A stretch of 64,000 nt of DNA from Labyrinthula sp. Ha (Eukaryota; Sar; Bigyra; Labyrinthulida; Labyrinthulaceae), in NCBI GenBank assembly GCA_015227615.1, contig JAALGZ010000016.1:1-64000 (forward strand). The letters are read 5' to 3'. Within the stretch, counting starts at the first letter, position 1. Every line of letters begins with the position of its first letter. The translations under genes were made by a program, and so were the position numbers. Below are positions 45,211 through 57,088 of the stretch, piece after piece. The notes beneath the pieces were generated by a model. That model saw nothing but the letters and a program-made list of their open reading frames with translations. It had not been told where the DNA came from and searched no databases.

Positions 45211-47571
45211 GCATATTCTGTTTCCTTAGTGTATGTTAGTCAGATAGTGTTTATCAAACCTGTTATCGGTATATTTTATTTTTTTTTATGCTGGAGTATA
45301 TGAGTTCTAAGTGAAACAGGTTAGTTTGTAAGCCTACAGTGTGCGCACAAACAATATACATATAGTTATTTGTCGTATAGGAGGTGACAAAGTGTCATTT
45401 TCCACCAGCCTGCTATTTTTTCCTTAGAGCGCTACCTAAGTGCTAGAGTGCAGGAACGGGGCTACTGCCATTATTGCTGAAAGGAACACAGCGTTTCTTC
45501 ACACAATTTCAGTTAGTAAAGTTTGACATCAGTAATTTTAAGCGGTTACCTTAGTCGAGATTAAGGGGACTAGTCTTAGGTGCCTCAATGAGCTCTCAAA
45601 AAACAATATAATCGTGTGAAAATATCTTAGCCGCACCTGCTTCTTTGAAACATGGCTAGATTATAAAATATTTTAATTTTGGGTTCATTGTTTCTGATAC
45701 TAAGCCAACCCATAAAGAACTTGCCTAAATATGTTCCTCACGGCACTGTACTTCTGATTCACCAAGTGGAGGAAATTGGAAATTGGTTCTGATGCGGGAG
45801 TAAATGGCTTTCAAATGCTTGAACAAGAACCTCTGGTACAGATTTGATTCTTAAATCCTCAAAAATTTGTAAATCATATCTTCTACAAGAGGGTTGATAA
45901 GATCTAGTGATAGGGAAACTTTTTAGGCAAATCCTTCGCACGAGGACCTACAGCTTGTAGACAATAGTAACTATACTGGATGATATTAGTGTCAATCCTG
46001 CTGTCCATGAACGTCTGCAATGAGTTCTTTTAAACAGTAGGCTAGAGAACGGGAGCGGTAGAAGCGGTGAAACATAATGGGGAACAGAGTGTTGCTAGTA
46101 GGCTGAAGTAAATGATAATATAGACTAATGTAGAAAGTAGGGAAGAATGAGTAAAACTGTTGAACATAAAGAGACAAATAAAAAGAAAAATATAAGCCGG
46201 AAACGTTTAACAGGATTATAATTTTAATTTGAGATTTTACTGTTAGAGGAAGTTAAGATATTACTACGTGTTTAACACTCCGAGAATTTTTGTTTCGAGG
46301 TGAATGCTCTTGTCAGTAACACAGTTTCATGACGCTTGGTTTGAAGTGATATTGCAAGAGTTAGACTTTTCCCATAAAATTAGCTATGCAGGAAATTTTT
46401 CCACAGAAAAACCTTACCTCCAAAGCAGAATCATTAAACTCTGCGGAACCTTTATCTACTAGCTCATAATAGTATAGATGTTTCCTTGAATCAGTTCACA
46501 TCTTCCCAAGTACCTGAAGGAATTTTATCTAAGTTGCCAAATATTCCACCATCATGTTTTATTAATAAAAGTTTACTTGAGCAACAATTTCTTTTTGATG
46601 CAAAATCTAGAATACTAAAAGATAAGAATTGGTTCCTCAGGAAGATTGTTAGCAAACTGGACTGGCTTGTTTTCAATTCAATCTCTTGTTAGCAATAGTT
46701 AGGTCAATGAACTGAAAAGTATAATCGTATGTAACAAAAAACTAGGAAAAGGTGGCTACGACTGAAGAAAAAAAATGTATGATAAAAAGTTTCATATTTA
46801 TTGCCTAGTACTTTGGATGCTGCCAGTGTTGAAAAACTAGCTTAACACCACATCTTTAATAAATTACTGAGATTGTAATGTATTCCAACCATGGCCTACG
46901 GTGAATATGTGGGTTAAAAGGACGTGGTGGTTACGAGCTTAGACAATAATGGAAAAGGATGGTCACACTTCTTAATAAAACCGTGCGATAATTCAAGGAG
47001 TTTTTCTTTTCTAGAACTGAATGATTGAGGTAAGTAGATGTCATTATCAACCTTCATTTTCTAGTGAAAACGATAATGTCTAAGAAAGAGCGAGTTTAGG
47101 ACAAGCCCTCATGCCTCTGATTATTTAATCTATCATTACATAATTTCAAAAAAAAACAGGAAAAGTTCATCTTAGTATAGCTTGTTTTCTATTAAATATT
47201 TAGGCTAAACAACCGATGATCGCTTACCCAATAAGCTCTATTCTTTACCCTCATATACTTTATTTGTTTCTGGCTTAAGCTTGCAAACAAATAGATATGT
47301 CGCCATCCTCTTAGACTAGTTAGAGATTAGCCCGGTAGTCGGTGCAGTATAGTAATAGTTCAATTATACCGATATGTGTCTCATACGTACATATCCCAAA
47401 ATCTAGTTAGAAATAACAGAATAATCCACCCCAAAATTTCTGGTAAGTTAAACTGCTAGGAACTAAATGAACAACTGTCTAGATCAGACATTTCATTGAA
47501 TATCCGAATTCAAATTGACCCACATAATCTGCAAAAGCAACAAATCGAATCAACCTAAATAGAAATAAAAT
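45211..47571. other. Intergenic, with two short coding-like scraps
   Basis: No gene recognised. A minus-strand frame at 45759-45941 (SCRRYDLQIFEDLRIKSVPE) and a plus-strand frame at 46486-46692 (LLEQQFLFDAKSRILKDKNW) have coding-like composition but no flanking continuation. They may be remains of genes or chance. Confidence 0.4.
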
Positions 47572-49530
47572 ATGAGTGATCGAAGAATAACAAAGAAAAA
47601 GAACCAAATACATAACTTTGGGAGTTTTAGACATTCCATCACCTTCTCCTCAAACTCTGAACACAAGGCGCGTGTGGTAATTGATGCCCAGACACTGTTC
47701 CAGTCAGTTTACCCTGGAGGTGGACTTGGTGTTCTCCAACTTGGAAACTCCTTCAAAACTATGACTAGCTTCGCCGAACCATCTGACGATAATTTTCAAC
47801 TTCCTGAGGGTAAATCCTTCGCTGCGTATATATCTTGTAACCCATCTGAAGCCGGGAGAAGCCCTCGGTCGCTCCACCTAAGTTTGAACAACGCACTCAC
47901 CTTTAGTTCCGGGAGTAATGTGGTGTACCTTGGTGCCAATGAAACCCCTGAGCTTGACCCTATCCAGGACACCGTATTAAGTTCGTGCTGTTTGGTAGCC
48001 TTATTGACCCCAAGTTACTTTCGGACTGCTTCGTGTCTGTTGGAGCTAGTAACTGCGTATAAGCGGAAGATACCGGTTGTCAAAGTTGAGTTGGTTGAGT
48101 TTGATTCAGAGGGAGAAGGAAATGGTCTGGGGGACGATTATTATGCGAAGTTATTGGAATCGGGGTATAAGTTGCTTAAGAGGCGTGATATGAATCAACT
48201 GAATCAGAATAGTGTATCAATCGAGGATGTACAGAACGCGGTTACCAGATGCCAGAACCAACACTCCTTTTACTTCTCAAACGATCATGAAACGACTGCA
48301 AACCTTGCTCACAGATTGTCTGAAGAGGTTAAGTCTCACGTGCATAGTTTTTTCCAAATTGGCTCTGTTGTTGAAGTTCCTACTGATTCTTTTCTTCCTG
48401 AACAACAAGTGAACAGTGAGAGTTCATACTATGCCTCTTATGAGTATAATGAGGTTGATAATGAGGAAATTGATCTTTTTACAAACTACCTAAGTGAAAA
48501 ATTTGGGAAAAATAGAAGAAGAAATACTATTGCTGATGATATCAACGAACTCTACGAGACTGCAAAGGTCACAAGAGCTCAGTGTTTTCTCATCATCCTC
48601 ACAACTGGTTTTTTTAAATCTACTAAACGGCTAGTTGAACTAGTCCACGTGTACCGTAATCGATTGCCCATAATAGCCATAAAACTAATAAACGATTCAA
48701 AACGAGCAGATGAGTTCACACAATTTGAAATAGCAAAATATCCAAGAAAAAGTGATATTTCAAAGAAGTTGTTATCTGCGGATGATCTTAATATGATTCA
48801 AAGATACGATCCTACTATCGATGTTGAGGAAATTCACAAGGCTATTTTGCATTTGATGAATCACAGAGTACACAGGTTAGCAAATAACCCGTACAATCTA
48901 ACTATTTTAGAATATTATATCACACACATTACAAGCGCACAATATAAGAATCCAAATCCGAATTTTTTTCGCGCTGGATCAGACTTATATCAAATATACT
49001 TCTCTTTTCCTAGTAGAACACGTTTTGAAGAAATTTTCGATTTGAAGAAACTATTTGATCAAAGTATCAATACAAGTTTTAATCTTAGGCCAGTTTTTGG
49101 ATTATTCAATTCACTCGAAGAGTGTCAGAGAAACATTCAGGAGTCAAAATGTTTTGTTTATGTTGTAAATCAAAGAACTAGAAAGGATGAGTTCAAATAT
49201 TGGCAGTTTATGGAGTTAAAATTTGCTCTCGAGGCTGAAATTCCGATCATGTATCTTAATTTAAGAGATAAGAGTACGGATCTAAGAGACTTTTATGAGG
49301 ATGACTGGCCTACTATTGATACAACTGGTTGGGATGTTCTAAAACCTGGAGAATGGGAATTCATGAAGTCTAGAAGTATTAATGTGAATGGAGTGTATGA
49401 AATGTTGAAGGAACTTAGGGAATCGCAAGGGTTTGAAATTGAAATGTCTGTGGAAGAGAATAAATTGAAGAGAAAGCTGGTGAGATTTTTTGCCTCCTTG
49501 CCTGGATTTGATGACGACGATGATGAGTAG
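47572..49530 (+). CDS. Protein with three TIR-like repeats
   Basis: A 652-codon frame starting at an ATG. Three TIR-like units can be read. TIR1 (about 82-175): FAAYISCNPSEAG, then CCLVALLTPSYFRTASCLLE. TIR2 (about 284-375): YYASYEYNEVD, then QCFLIILTTGFFKSTKRLVE. TIR3 (about 470-567): LYQIYFSFPS, then KCFVYVVNQRTRKDEFKYWQ. The glutamate at the position of the catalytic Glu of NAD-cleaving TIRs (SARM1 type) is kept in all three: E158, E356, E548. The N-terminal 75 residues and the stretch between repeats are not recognised; the tail is acidic (DDDDDE). No NB-ARC, LRR, SAM or membrane segment is seen. TIR domains act in immune and cell-death signalling as scaffolds or NADases; which applies here is unknown. 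Cytosolic location is likely. Confidence 0.75.
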   Translation: MSDRRITKKKNQIHNFGSFRHSITFSSNSEHKARVVIDAQTLFQSVYPGGGLGVLQLGNSFKTMTSFAEPSDDNFQLPEGKSFAAYISCNPSEAGRSPRSLHLSLNNALTFSSGSNVVYLGANETPELDPIQDTVLSSCCLVALLTPSYFRTASCLLELVTAYKRKIPVVKVELVEFDSEGEGNGLGDDYYAKLLESGYKLLKRRDMNQLNQNSVSIEDVQNAVTRCQNQHSFYFSNDHETTANLAHRLSEEVKSHVHSFFQIGSVVEVPTDSFLPEQQVNSESSYYASYEYNEVDNEEIDLFTNYLSEKFGKNRRRNTIADDINELYETAKVTRAQCFLIILTTGFFKSTKRLVELVHVYRNRLPIIAIKLINDSKRADEFTQFEIAKYPRKSDISKKLLSADDLNMIQRYDPTIDVEEIHKAILHLMNHRVHRLANNPYNLTILEYYITHITSAQYKNPNPNFFRAGSDLYQIYFSFPSRTRFEEIFDLKKLFDQSINTSFNLRPVFGLFNSLEECQRNIQESKCFVYVVNQRTRKDEFKYWQFMELKFALEAEIPIMYLNLRDKSTDLRDFYEDDWPTIDTTGWDVLKPGEWEFMKSRSINVNGVYEMLKELRESQGFEIEMSVEENKLKRKLVRFFASLPGFDDDDDE

Positions 49531-49550
49531 CTTAACAGTGGAAAATTGGG

Positions 49551-49556
49551 TTTATT
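49551..49556 (-). promoter_or_regulatory. Probable poly(A) signal of the esterase gene
   Basis: AATAAA on the minus strand, 38 bases past the esterase stop and only about 20 bases from the stop of the convergent TIR gene. Confidence 0.45.
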
Positions 49557-49593
49557 GTTTATACAGATGTTTTTTAAGTACAGGGTTTTTTAT

Positions 49594-50574
49594 TCAGTTT
49601 GTTGTGATTATTTTACGTTTTATGCATAAATAAAGCTCATCGCGAAAGTGTTCAACAACACTTCTTCCTTGCAAAAACTTTGTGCGTGAAACTATCTGCA
49701 CATGTGCAAATAAGCTTTCAAAAACTGCATCATACTTTGTCCAGCACAGTGAATCTAGCCGTTTACGCATATTCTCAAGAGTTGCACATTGTACACTTTG
49801 TTCATGAACCTTCCCTGGTTTGGAAACATAGTTTGTTTTCTTGTCAACACTATGCTTTGTTAAATTGACATAAACATCATGACATTCCAACTTTGCTTTA
49901 TCAAAAATATGTGATCTAAACCCAAAACTAGACCAAAACAGATCAAAATAAGAGTTTCCTCCCTTCTTTACATATTCCAACTCTTCATGGTGCCTCAAGC
50001 AGCTAGATGGATACAAAACTGCCACATCATTCTTAATATTTGAGTATATCACACGCTCATTAAACAATCTCATTCCTTTCAAGTGCTCCTCATCAGTTAA
50101 TTTATATAAAAAGCACTGCTCAAGTTTCACTTCGTCCAAGAGCAGAATTTCCTTTAGCGTGCGACAGAAAATCTTCCCAAACTTCTTCCCCACAGATCCT
50201 CCTAGGTATCTTCTATACAAATCAAATCCCAAATGAGGAGTTTGAAAAGTATAAAACTGTCCAGGAAAAACATTAAAGTGTTCATAAAAGTCGGTAATAT
50301 GAAATTTGTGTGTGAGATATCGTGCATATAACCCTCCCAATGAGTGTCCCACAAGAGATACCGTCAGGAAAGTATTCTGTGTCTTCTCCAAGTAAGTACA
50401 TACTTCAACAAAAATTCTTTCCGCGCCTTTCCGGATTCCGTCCCTCGTGTTCCAATTGTTCGCTCTGCAAGAAAGAAACTCCACAGTATTCAGCTTAGGT
50501 CTGCAGATCTCCACGAAGTTGTTGAAATCGTTTGAAGAGCCAAGAAAACCATGAATGAGCACAACAAGTTCCAT
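49594..50574 (-). CDS. DUF676-type serine esterase/lipase
   Basis: A 326-codon alpha/beta-hydrolase. The N-terminus ELVVLIHGFLGSSNDF carries the HGF oxyanion motif (8-10); GHSLGGLYARY holds the nucleophile (Ser78 in GHSLGG); TFQTPHLGF (109-117) is the family T-P-H-x-G segment; and SNIKNDVAVLYPSS supplies the likely acid (Asp183). A His is available nearby (about 195-196) or further on. These features match the DUF676 group (yeast ROG1 and plant/algal relatives), which act on acyl-lipids. No signal peptide or membrane span, so probably cytosolic or peripheral. Convergent with the TIR gene, 63 bases between stops. The C-terminal ~120 residues are not recognised. Confidence 0.85.
   Translation of the reverse strand: MELVVLIHGFLGSSNDFNNFVEICRPKLNTVEFLSCRANNWNTRDGIRKGAERIFVEVCTYLEKTQNTFLTVSLVGHSLGGLYARYLTHKFHITDFYEHFNVFPGQFYTFQTPHLGFDLYRRYLGGSVGKKFGKIFCRTLKEILLLDEVKLEQCFLYKLTDEEHLKGMRLFNERVIYSNIKNDVAVLYPSSCLRHHEELEYVKKGGNSYFDLFWSSFGFRSHIFDKAKLECHDVYVNLTKHSVDKKTNYVSKPGKVHEQSVQCATLENMRKRLDSLCWTKYDAVFESLFAHVQIVSRTKFLQGRSVVEHFRDELYLCIKRKIITTN
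49629..49634 (+). promoter_or_regulatory. Possible poly(A) signal of the TIR gene
   Basis: AATAAA about 100 bases past the TIR gene stop, inside the 3' end of the convergent esterase coding region, which would make the two transcripts overlap. Confidence 0.35.
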
Positions 50575-53500
50575 TTTATATGAGTTTGGGTTTCTTGTTT
50601 GATTAGGTGACGTTGCCTTGATGATTCTATTATTAGCTATGATTTGTTTCTCCTAAAGCAGTTTTTGTATCTTATTTTGGGATTAGTGTGTTAACTTGGG
50701 CATTACGCGTTCAAATCATATCGAAGCTCGAGTCGGGTTAAATTGCAATATCGTAGAGAAATATTTTGGTTAAAATTTATTAGGAATGTATTGTGATACG
50801 CATATGAAGGATTTGGCAATCAATTCTTTGGACTAAGTTGAAAGCCTATGTACGATTCATGATAAAAAAATAGTTCTTGAGCAAAACAAAAATAAAAAAA
50901 TTAAAACATAGTATAAGAAGAAAGAATGATATAATTAGTTTTCACAAAAGCAGCGACCTTATACACTTTGATACTAAGGTTACATATTTCGAGGTCAATT
51001 CTCATACGAGATTGGTACAACAACCTGCTCTAATTTACGATTAAACAGGCTAAGAACAACTTTGTTCCAACACTAGCCATAATATAGATTTTATGCAATC
51101 TTTTTTAGCACCTAGGAATGTATGAAATTATCAATATACTTAATTTCCAAATGTATGTAAAAATACATTGCTTTGAGTTCACACAATCATGTGTACTTCC
51201 TTGCTTCCAGAGTATTTACCGGCCCGGCTGGCTAAGTATAGAGATAGTTTATCTAATTCCATTCCTATGTCATTGTAGTCTCGAATTAAGAAATTGTATA
51301 AAATAGCAGCTATTCTGTAATATGAAATAGCGTTTCATGTCAATTGCCAGGGATGGTCTAACATGCTCCTCAAAGAAGTTCAAGATCGCAAGCAAGTTAG
51401 CATGAATATAATGTTTCTTCCCAACGGTAAAAATGAAAAAGAAACGTTGGTTAATCTTAAACATGCATCGATAAACTATTCACCAGCACCAATCAAATAT
51501 ACGAGTTTCTCTGAACTATAAACCTAGTATTGGTTAGGTAGAACCAGAGCTTAAAAGGTGAAACTATATAAGATCCATATTCCTAGTGCTTGAGTAGTTG
51601 TGAAGATGACATGGAAATTGTCTATATTTGCTAAAGGGAAAATCATATTAATCCTATTTCAGAATTGATTTACTCCAATGAGTTTTTAGCTTTTTCTAAT
51701 ATATATATCAATTTTATTATCAATTGTTATTAATGATATATGTAAACAGAATTAGCTAGTTAACACACTTCCTATACTGCGAATAAATTAAGCGAAAATT
51801 CAAGCTTAAATTTTGGAAACACAGGAAGAAAAGGCGCTACAAGGTTTGTCTCTGATGAGCATTTCAGTTTCTAAAAACAAAGTGAAACTGAGTTTAATTG
51901 GTTCATAGCTAAGCCATTTTTCATTGTATGAAGATTTAGTTCCTGATTCTATTTTCTGCCTTTATTTTAACTAATTCTCTTTGTTTTGATTACTCTTTAA
52001 GAGTTTTCACATAAGATATTGAGTTAGCTTCTACTTTATCTTTGGCGAGGAAACATATCTCTAAGAGCAAGAAGTTTTCAGAAATTGACTAATACTTAAA
52101 TAATACACAAGGAAAAATATTTAACAATTTAAATTCAAATACCCCACTGCAGGAATATGCTATTAAAATCTTTATTTCAATTAGGTGACTGGTTCTTAGA
52201 CATAATTCTAAGCTTGTTTCATCGTAGTTTACTTATAACTCAACACATTGTTTTTGTTGAAAGAAATCAAGAGCTATAGCGTCTTGTAGTAACATAACCG
52301 TGACTGCTAAGAATTAATATCTTCTTGGTTAGTAGATGTGTAGAAAATATAAAATAAACCATTAGTTGACATTAGTTTTTATATGTGCTTACCAAGGAAG
52401 TCGTATGCTCTTGATATAGACGTTAACTCATAATAATCTATGGCTTCATTTATAATTTATTTCTCTTATTTCTAGTTTGGACAAAGTAGTTTGAACAAAA
52501 TCAGATTCTAGTTGCATAGAAGGTAAATTATGCCAAAATGCAGCAACAATTTTAAAATCGCGGAGAAAACGTTGGTTACAATTTTTTATTTAAAGGCAAT
52601 TTATAATTAGCTCTTTATTGCTTTACTACACATTAAACTTGTGGTTCTTATCAGGAGCACTCTTGTTATGGTGGTAAGAAGAACAGCTCTTGAGAAAATT
52701 CAAAGCAAAAAGTAAAAATTAGACAGAAAAGTAACAAATTATACAAAAGGCAAAACTTTCTGCCCCTACAGTATACTACTGAACCAAAACATGAAGAAAA
52801 TATTTTATAGGAAGAGTTGAATCACTTCTACTATTGCTCAATCGATACTCTAATCTTTACGGACAGAGATGCTGAACTCTACTCGTTCAACATCAATGGC
52901 TTAAGATACCCAGCAGAAAACCTCTTATGAAATTATGGCTGATAGTAGAAACCTTTAAATAGGGAATTATGAAGAGGTTGCCCTCTTTACAAAATAATTC
53001 CATAACTCATAAACAAAGCATTTGACTCTCCATTTATATATGATCGAAATAGTTGATGTCAGCTGGTGACTCATTGGCGCCTGAATCATTGGGCTCTAGA
53101 ATTATAGCCTATTGATGTTTATTTGCATTATATACTTGTTTACAGGAAAATTTTCAATGATCAGATTTTGTTTTAAAGTAGTTAGAGTTATTAAAAAAAG
53201 TAACCTTAAAGTCAAATAGAAGTAGATAATATTAGACTCTGATATCAACTTAAAGAGTAGATAGGTGGCAACTAAGTTATAGATGAAAATATGAAGGTAT
53301 ACACCATCAAATTTCGCTAGTGTCATTTGAGTATCTTGAAGAGCAGAGATTTGGTATAGCTATAAACGAGAATATTCTTTGAAGCCGAGTAATAGCTAAA
53401 TGTGTTTCTCTCATCTGCACACTTTATGCTGAAAAACAGATTTAATACAATATGCTAGTATACATACCCCAAGTTGTATTTAGTTCTTATTAGAACCCAT

Positions 53501-56500
53501 GATATTTTTTCAAATAAAAACCAGCGCCTTTTACATATTTAGAGTACATATTATTTATTTACAATTGTATCTAGTCGAGGTAATATATAACATTTAGTGT
53601 TCTACAGCAAAAAATGAAGCCTCATTGTTGTAAGTAATAATATTCCTTAAGAATATCTGTATATGGAATAATGCTGAAGAGTTCATTGCTTCAAAGGGGA
53701 AAATATGAACTAGCATATCCACAAACAGATATTCGGTACTATATTAGTGTAAACTATTGAAAGAATCTCTTAATAATAACACAGGTAGTGATTATTTCCC
53801 TCTTGGACTTTGGTTTCTCGTATCCCGGGAGAGAGATGGAGTATTAGTAGTTATGTGTGTGCTATGAGGCTGTTTGGATCTTATTTTAAGAATTCTTCCT
53901 TCTTAGAGATTCCTAAGTGATTCACAGAATACATTTTATAAATGGTATCTAGCTGCACCTAGTGCAGTTTTCTACCATATAGTGAGACTGGTTTTTTGTA
54001 ACTGGCAGAGGTGTATGTACAAAACACAATGTGCTTTTGTGCTTTCATTTGGTTTTTAAGGCCCAGTATTTATCTTCTCAGAAAATTCCCATATAAATAT
54101 ATATTTATATAGATCTATGACACATATTTTTACCAAAATATCCAGTTCCAGTAACCATCACATGTACCTCTAATATCAATGGGTCGGAACAGAAACATAG
54201 ATGCTGTCGATTAACCGAAGATTATAATAAGTATGTATGGAATATGGAGAATTGTTGAACCTAATGACGATTAATCAAATTCATCTTGTACTCAGTAATT
54301 TATTTTCCAATATCCATAAGGATTAGTTCAGATTTTGGTGGTAGTGCGAATATGGTATATTAGAGATGAAAATCAAATTTGACGAAATAATCTTGATGTA
54401 CTATGATTGGGTAATGAAAATTTGTCCAGAAAGAAAAATAGATACCGATGTAAAAGAGATCTTTCCAATAAAAATTTAACTTAAGTTTTTTTTTAATATT
54501 TAAGAGAACAGTAGCCAATATGATACGTCTCTTAAAGATATAGATATTTTATATTGACCACATTAGGTGATAACCCTACTAGATAAGGTATATTATGGTG
54601 GAAAAAGATGAAGGTTTGTATAGAACTCAGAGTGCTCTATGAAACTTATGCAATACTAAAAAGAAACTGATATATCTTTGATTGGGAAAATATTGTGTCT
54701 GATAACTTACCAAGTGAATTAAGGTCGGTACATTTGGATGGGTTTTACTCTGATTTATTGCAAAATATACTAGAGTGAAAACGGTTGTATTTCCTGGGCT
54801 ATATCCCGTATTGAAACGAAGCGATGAACCAAAATTGATTTCTAAATTTGTTCCTGGAAGGAATATTGGTTTTTATTGATTGTGTTTATATTGAAATTAG
54901 CATTTTGTCATACTGTAACTGCTTTGTATTCAATCAAACATGAGGCGAAGCAAATTTAGCTAATATTTCTTGGTGATATAGCTATTAATATTAGGTACCT
55001 TGCCCTTAGTTTCAATTTAGTTTACCTAAATTCAAACCATTTCTACAACTCATGGTGGTATTTAAGAAAGGACATGTTTTATTTTCTTGTTAATAATTAA
55101 TCCTAAATGCAATGCGCTTACCGAATAAATCCTCTTAGACTCTCCATGATATTCCATTTCATAAGACATATCTTAAAATCATTTTCTTTTCAAAGGGTAC
55201 AGGTCTACCATATCATTCAACTAGATTATTATCACAGTGAACAACTATTTTAATATATTCTAATAATAAAGCTCTTCCTATTATCGTTAACAGTATAGAA
55301 AAAGTATTAATTCATATGGAAAGTATACCTGAGACCCAAACTTATGTAACATGGTCATTTAAAAAGAATAACACTAATATATCAAGACTTATGTTATGAA
55401 GTACTAGATTAAATATACTATATTGAAGCTACATCTACTTTAATTCTAGCAGTATGTAATTTAACTAGATTAAAGATACGATGCTACGAATGGTCAGTAC
55501 GAATATATATTAATAATTGGGGGTTACAGTGTTTATATTCTATGATAAAAACCACGAGTTTACATACTTCCACCCACAACACATTTTTTAATCAGTAGTA
55601 TCTAGACCGTTTGATGAATTTATACATTTTTTCCTATTCAGGTATAGTAGAATTGTTTCGACTTCGCTCAAATTGAGAATATTCAAACTCAATACTGTGA
55701 ATTAAATATCAAACTATATTAAATAATATATATGTACATATATCTAAGAAACCATGTAAATGCTGTCTAAGATGTGAGAGCCAATTTATTCAAATAAAAT
55801 TAAAGTTTAGCAGAGTTGAAAAAGTTTGATACTACTCATTGATAAATATTTTAAGCATTTTGGTTCTCTCCAAATCTATGTATAAGCCTGAAAATAACAC
55901 AGAAGTATATGGGTCTATCAAAAAAGGTTCAAAAACAGCGTACAATAACAAAATCAGTGCAACATTATATATTTTTTGAGCTTATATAGCCTGACAATAT
56001 TAGACAAATAAGCTGCTTTAAAGAAATTAGAGGATAAAAAAACTTGAAATGGTGTCAATGAAAACAAGAAGTAACTTGTATAAAGAAAAGTTGTTATTAT
56101 TTCAATTTTATATTTTATTACTCCCTTATCATGTACTTCAAAATTTAAAACTTTGTCGTATCTTTTTTTATAGTTTCTAGATTCCAAATTTGTTTACTAC
56201 AGATTTTGGTATTGTAGTTATAACCAGGAATACTCTAAGAATTTTTCAAAATTAATATATTTTATTAGCTAACTAGCAATAAGAATATTTTTTTGCCGTT
56301 TTATATACAATTAATGTTATATATTGATATACATATAAGAGTTTCTTTCTGTTCATTAAGAGAAATTGTAGGACTTGTTGCACTATTAAGAACACCCTAT
56401 ATTAATCGTAATAATATATGTTAAACATATCATAAGATAGGCTTCATATATAGAGAGAGAAAAAAGATATTTTTTTCTTGCTAGTAAAACAGTTCGAACA

Positions 56501-57088
56501 ATAAAATATGTAATTTGCTGATATGGAGGGCGCATTTTTTGAATACCCTGTAGCGATCCTTTGCACGTTATCTGGATATATATTCTTTTATTGAAAACCA
56601 TTTGAATTCATGTTTTCATTAACTAATTTTAAGATTTTATTCTAAAAGAAGTTGTTAGTATAAATATTTTAGAAAAGAATATTAATCGCTTATTCAAAGT
56701 TGCTTATTCATTTCTTTTAATACATGTTGTGCTAATTGATAATCCATTTCATTAAAATCGGAGTCAAATTTCACAGTCTGGTGATAATTGTTACAATAAT
56801 TTATAGTAGCCTTAGTAGACATAAAAACTTAAGATTATTGCTAATATTCTTAACATTTTTGTTCTGGTTGTATTTTCTCTCAAGGTGACGATGTAACTGG
56901 GAATCTTGTATATTAATGAGCATGACTTCCAACAGTTTGCCAGTTAGTTTAAAGCAAACTTTGTTTCAAATTTTAATGGTGGTACTTGTAACTTCTTCAT
57001 GGAGAATAGTCCATCTACTTCTACTGCTTTATAGTCTGCGCTTCTCACTGTTTCCACAAAATGTTTTGCCAAAACTTCAACAATAATA
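50575..57088. other. AT-rich intergenic region without a recognised gene
   Basis: Only short frames. One plus-strand scrap near 52828-52930 (IDTLIFTDRDAELYSFNING) has coding character but no continuation. No RNA gene or tandem array was recognised. Confidence 0.55.

Noticed and set aside
50690-50740. GTTCAAATC, reminiscent of a tRNA T-loop
   Set aside because: No A box and no cloverleaf pairing could be placed around it.
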